Positions 60,301-64,000 of a DNA stretch of 64,000 nucleotides are shown here, piece by piece (within the stretch, counting starts at the first letter, position 1; every line of letters begins with the position of its first letter). A program made the position numbers and the translations under genes. This DNA is from Aphrophora alni (lineage: Eukaryota; Arthropoda; Insecta; Hemiptera; Aphrophoridae): positions 13,545,138 to 13,609,137 of the forward strand of contig OY740771.1 in NCBI GenBank assembly GCA_963513935.1, given 5' to 3'. The notes beneath the pieces were generated by a model, which did no database searches, was not told the origin of the DNA, and saw only the letters and a list, made by a program, of their open reading frames with translations.

Positions 60301-62109
60301 CTTCGACATTATTTTGCACTTTCATTTGATATTAACAATCCATGTTTTGATGTAGGTGATCTCTCTGGTGAATTGATAAAATAATCACGCAAATGTAGTT
60401 ATTCAAACTGTTAAAATGCTTAACTGTAAACGACTTAGTTTCTTTGTAATTGAAGTAAAATGTGAATATTAATTACTTAAACCCTTGTGCAGAATCACAA
60501 GTAATACAATATTAAAAAAAAAAAAAGAATCTTAACCGTCTTTATTCTGGAAACGTGTTTATGGCACAAGTGAAGAGGTTTTAGGCCTTTATTTATATAT
60601 ACAAATATTTTTTATAGAAGTCGGCCAGGCTTTATTTTCACTTTTAGACTGAAAAATTAAAGAAACTATTTTTTGGAGACGATTAGTATGGTTTGTTGTA
60701 TTTAAGCTTTAGGGGTTGATAAGTGGGAAAAGTTTGTGCAATGTTTTGCGTTAATTCTTTAAATTTTATGTAATTTGTAAATATTTTCTATACTAAATAT
60801 AATAAAAATAAAAATATGAAAACAAAAATATCTATATTTACCCAAGGATCGAATCTAATTCCTCCCTATTACAGACTGTGTGAGCGCGCGCGTGCGTGTT
60901 TGTACACAAAAAATATTAACAAGTCATTTCATCAAAATTTTATTAAATTTACATTATAAACCAATTATTTATAATGACGAAATACTTTAGATACAAATTT
61001 ACCTCCCTACGAATCAGTGTAAAATATTCCAGTCCTAATATTCAAAAGACTTGACAAAGGGGGTGTCAGATTACTAGTGGATGTTGGAGATTTCCTTGCA
61101 AATTGCTTAACCAAAGGACGCAATTCTACTTGATGGGCACCGAAGTGTACATAACTTTCTCTCGGACATGCTCTAAAGCACCGGGACCTAATTACTCCAC
61201 ATTGTCGGTCCCGCCCTTTTGTCACACACTCCCTTTATTTATACTGTAAACACGGTGGTACTATAATAAGATAAAACTATGCACATACAGAGACAAATGT
61301 CAGTGTGAAAAAAAAAACACAAAAACTGATTTACATTTCGTCGATATAATACTTATAATTTTGCAATTAAAAATAAATAGTTAGAAACATTTTCATTTAT
61401 AAATCAATCGAAAACCAATGTCACCAAACATGTCTGTCGGTAGTTTTCAGTCAAAAAGGGAAATGAACTGCTTAAAAAAAGCTATATATTTAAATATTAC
61501 ATAGGGTCTGAAATTGCTTCTCTTGAAGCATAACCTTGTCCTAAGTGAAACCTCATTTGTTTAACCGATCTTGTAATGTTAATATTCGTTTTTGTTTTCG
61601 CCAAGTATTCCTGGATCGTAATATTGTTTTATTTGTGATTTGTCACACAGATTTGTGTCAATAATCTTCAAATTTCACTAAAATTTGAACCTTATTAGAT
61701 ATTTTACAGCCACACAGCAAGAGTTTTTGTTTTTTATCGTTTACTCAAGAATGTAAATTTTTGTAGATCGTGGAGCAATACGTTTTAAATGGCTTTTTAC
61801 AGGCTAAAGTTGTGCACAGTTTGATCGAAATTGTGACAGCAGTTAATGAGAAAATTGTATTTTTTTGCAGCTGCCTATAAATTTTGAGTAGTAAACTAAA
61901 TAAACCGATATGGCAAAAATATTGCCAGATACTAAATTTGATTAGTCAAATGTTTGGACTGATGAACACTGCACATACGATAGTTGACAGATATTATTCC
62001 AAAAACTGCTTTTATCGCCTCGGCGGACTTCAAAATGAATACATTCGCAAAAAACTAAAAATCGCAAAAACCCATAACTTTTTCTATACTTACATTTATG
62101 TGAAAAAAT
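60301..62109. other. AT-rich DNA, nothing recognised
   Basis: The frames 61007-61225 (minus) and 61884-62117 (plus) lack known motifs. A short alternating GCGC/GTGT stretch lies at 60883-60900. Confidence 0.45.
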
Positions 62110-62182
62110 TAGAATAGGTCAAGAAAGACCTGATAAAAAGATTAAAGAGAAGGATCTAACCTAAGAATAAACGAAGAAATCC
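62110..62182 (+). repeat. Rep-A partial copy at head of cluster
   Basis: AATAGGTCAAGAAAGACCTG and AGAGAAGGATCTAACCTAAG, the central part of the element only. Confidence 0.7.
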
Positions 62183-62415
62183 TTTGTTGTTTGAAGGCGA
62201 AAAAGCTTCGAGTCATCATCGCTTTAAAAACAAAGAAGGAAATAATGTAGCTCTCCAATAGTCCAATAGCTTCAGGGTCAGAAGAGAAAAAGAGTTGGTT
62301 AGGTTAGGTTAGGTTAGGTTAGGTTAGGTTAGGTTAGATGAAAGAGAAGGAGCTAACCCACGATTAGATTTATGTTTAAACAGGGTACATTAGAATTACG
62401 CAACGAGCCCAGGGC
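62183..62415 (+). repeat. Rep-A dispersed repeat, copy A16, split by TTAGG array
   Basis: TTGTTTGAAGGCGAAAAAGC, GAGTCATCATCGCTTTAAAA and CAGAAGAGAAAAAGAGTTGG lead into TTAGG repeats; ATGAAAGAGAAGGAGCTAAC resumes the element. Confidence 0.85.
62298..62337 (+). repeat. TTAGG array within Rep-A copy A16
   Basis: Eight perfect TTAGG pentamers directly after AGAGTTGG, the same internal position as the array in copy A7. Confidence 0.95.
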
Positions 62416-62451
62416 GTAACTAGATATCAATATACGCTTCCTTATTTCACC

Positions 62452-62697
62452 TTGTTGTTTAAAGGCGACCTCTCGGTCATCATCGTCTTATAATAAAAGT
62501 AGCAAAGAAGATAAAATAAAGACCCACTAGTCCTCGAATACTTTAATAGCTTCAAGGGTCAAAAGAGTTGACAGTTGGTCAAGAAAGACTTGATAGCAAA
62601 GATTAAAGAGAGGGATCTAACCCGCGATTACATTAAGAAAGATGTAGATTCAAACAGGCACCTCAGGAATACCCAGAGAGCCCCGGGCGCACCTGAG
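62452..62697 (+). repeat. Rep-A dispersed repeat, copy A17
   Basis: TTGTTTAAAGGCGACCTCTC, CGGTCATCATCGTCTTATAA, CACTAGTCCTCGAATAC, AGTTGGTCAAGAAAGACTTG, AGAGGGATCTAACCC and GCACCTCAGGAATACCC. Close to a family consensus. Confidence 0.85.
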
Positions 62698-62723
62698 ATA
62701 TAACAATTCTTCTTTATTTATTT

Positions 62724-62950
62724 TTTGCTGTCTAAAGGCGAAAAACCTCTCGGTCATTATCGCCTTGTAAAAAAAAACAAAACTAATAATGTCAGTGTCG
62801 GAAAAGAACAAGAATTGGTCAAAAGAGACCAAATAGGAAAGATCAAAAAGACGGATCTAATTAAAGATTATAATAAAAAAAGCTGTAGTTTCCGCTAAGT
62901 CCCTTCGGCATTAACACACGCGTATTCACTATAGTGAGCCCCTTAGGGCC
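62724..62950 (+). repeat. Rep-A dispersed repeat, copy A18
   Basis: TTGCTGTCTAAAGGCGAAAA, CTCTCGGTCATTATCGCC, GTGTCGGAAAAGAACAAG, TTGGTCAAAAGAGACC and CACTATAGTGAGCCCCTTAG. The dates-and-sites segment TAGTCCTCGAATAC is deleted. Confidence 0.85.
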
Positions 62951-63654
62951 CTTTTATTAATCACCACCCTCCTCCTTGCAATCACAAACAAGGAAACATA
63001 AACATAGATAGAGATCTATCGTCTAAATTATTGAATAAAAAAAGTACTCATTGCCGCTTTTGGTCTTATTTTATCTTATTTAATAATCAAGGAAATCAAT
63101 AAATACTGTGTAGGAGCAAGGATACGAATTTATTGTAACTTTCTCTCATTAAAACATATTCTAGGTCAGATTCAGTTACAATAGCAATATAACTTCCAGT
63201 GTCTCGCATTACATGGTGATTCAAAAATAAGTAACTCCACTTCAAGAAATGATTGTAGATGGAAACATATAGAAAAAAGAAACGATTCGTTAACTATTTG
63301 TTTTTTCTCTAAAACTTCAAAGTTGAAATTATTTTAGAACTTATATAACCATTTTTGTTGCATACTGTATTTGTTTGTATTAGAAATGTTAGCTGTTAAA
63401 AGCTTGTAAATAAGAATCTTTTTAAACTTAAGAAAAAGTTGCAAGAGAATATTTTGATTTTTTTTAACGACAAATAAGTTAATCCCTTTAGTATCTTTGT
63501 CGCTTATTCCACAAATGGGAATCACGACGCGATCTAGGACTTGAAAGAGGTAGCAAAAAGTTGTTTACCACAATAACAGTTAGAACAACTTTCTATGGGT
63601 GATAATAAAATGAACTGTGTAAGCTACTGAAGTCATTGTGTTTTAAGGCTGTAA
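62951..63654. other. AT-rich DNA, nothing recognised
   Basis: GATTCAAAAATAAGTAACTC (63221) is a possible MITE-type end without a partner. The frame 63334-63525 (minus) is Lys-rich and unassigned. Confidence 0.4.
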
Positions 63655-64000
63655 TTGTGGTGTATTTAATGGAACGACCTGACGATAGACGAATATTAGG
63701 TCCGAAACGTATGTTGTAAAATAGAAATTCTAGTACCGTATATCAATAATTACAACTTGCTCCATCCCTTACAATCAGTTGCTTGCCGTTCTTTGTGTAG
63801 TGAAGGCCTATGTGTTGTGGTTTTATCTGATCACTGGTTTGTTTTTACTGTTAGCTTCTAATGTTCAGGTCTAGTTTTAGCCTTGAGTTCTTTTCTTAGG
63901 TTTATAGATTTAGTTTTAGTTACCAATATGGCTGCTCTAGGTTTTGTTGGTATTTTTCACTTTTACGTTCTAGTTTTACACTTGATAAAGAGAGTTGATT
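63655..64000 (+). repeat. Rep-C (Penelope/hammerhead-like) repeat, runs off the window
   Basis: GACCTGACGATAGACG then GGTCCGAAACGTATG (63677-63713), GTTGTGGTTTTATCTGATCA (about 63815), TAGATTTAGTTTTAGTTACC and CACTTGATAAAGAGAGTTGA at the window edge. It shares its order with the 43.9-kb and 12.5-kb copies. The CTGANGA-stem-GAAAC pattern suggests Penelope-like termini. Confidence 0.55.

Overview
The window looks like repeat-rich, AT-rich intergenic DNA from an arthropod nuclear genome, most likely an insect. The pointers are interstitial TTAGG-type arrays (the usual arthropod telomere unit), remnants of Jockey/I/R1-like non-LTR retrotransposons, mariner/IS630-type transposase debris, TA-flanked foldback MITEs, and long (GA)n, (CT)n and (TA)n tracts. 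Species cannot be named from sequence alone. I see no operon structure, no convincing host protein gene and no multi-exon gene. Every long open frame I could explain comes from a tandem repeat or a decayed mobile element.

Layout. 1-4.5 kb: tandem arrays (a ~100-bp unit, a G-rich minisatellite, a 90-bp duplication, a 66/72-bp minisatellite with a 294-codon open frame), a tRNA-like sequence and a TTAGG array. 4.6-9.7 kb: an inverted pair of a dispersed repeat (here called Rep-A) around a near-perfect palindrome, a second tRNA-like sequence, MITE ends and a mariner-like transposase relic. 10-17.6 kb: a second dispersed repeat (Rep-B) carrying a 21-bp minisatellite, a LINE relic, a 1.15-kb foldback MITE invaded by simple repeats, and another Rep-B copy. 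19-25 kb: a second transposase relic, a 5'-truncated poly(A)-tailed LINE inside Rep-B, a 340-bp (GA)n tract and a ~96-bp tandem repeat. 28-31.3 kb: Rep-B next to a 153-bp satellite that appears to descend from it, then Rep-A copies, one split by 187 bp of TTAGG repeats. 33-42 kb: a ~210-bp palindrome, more Rep-A copies, and a LINE relic split by a reverse-oriented Jockey 3' fragment. 42-52 kb: Rep-A and Rep-B copies, two more foldback elements and a third reverse-transcriptase relic. 52-64 kb: mostly featureless AT-rich DNA, a 127-bp satellite, a cluster of Rep-A copies (one again split by TTAGG repeats), and a Penelope-like or hammerhead-like repeat at the right edge.

The main unifying observations are two previously unnamed (to me) dispersed families. 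Rep-A is ~230 bp with about 18 full or partial copies, and two copies carry TTAGG arrays at the same internal site. Rep-B is ~600 bp and appears to have spawned both a 21-bp minisatellite and a 153-bp satellite. All family assignments come from reading the sequence by eye; no database search was possible.
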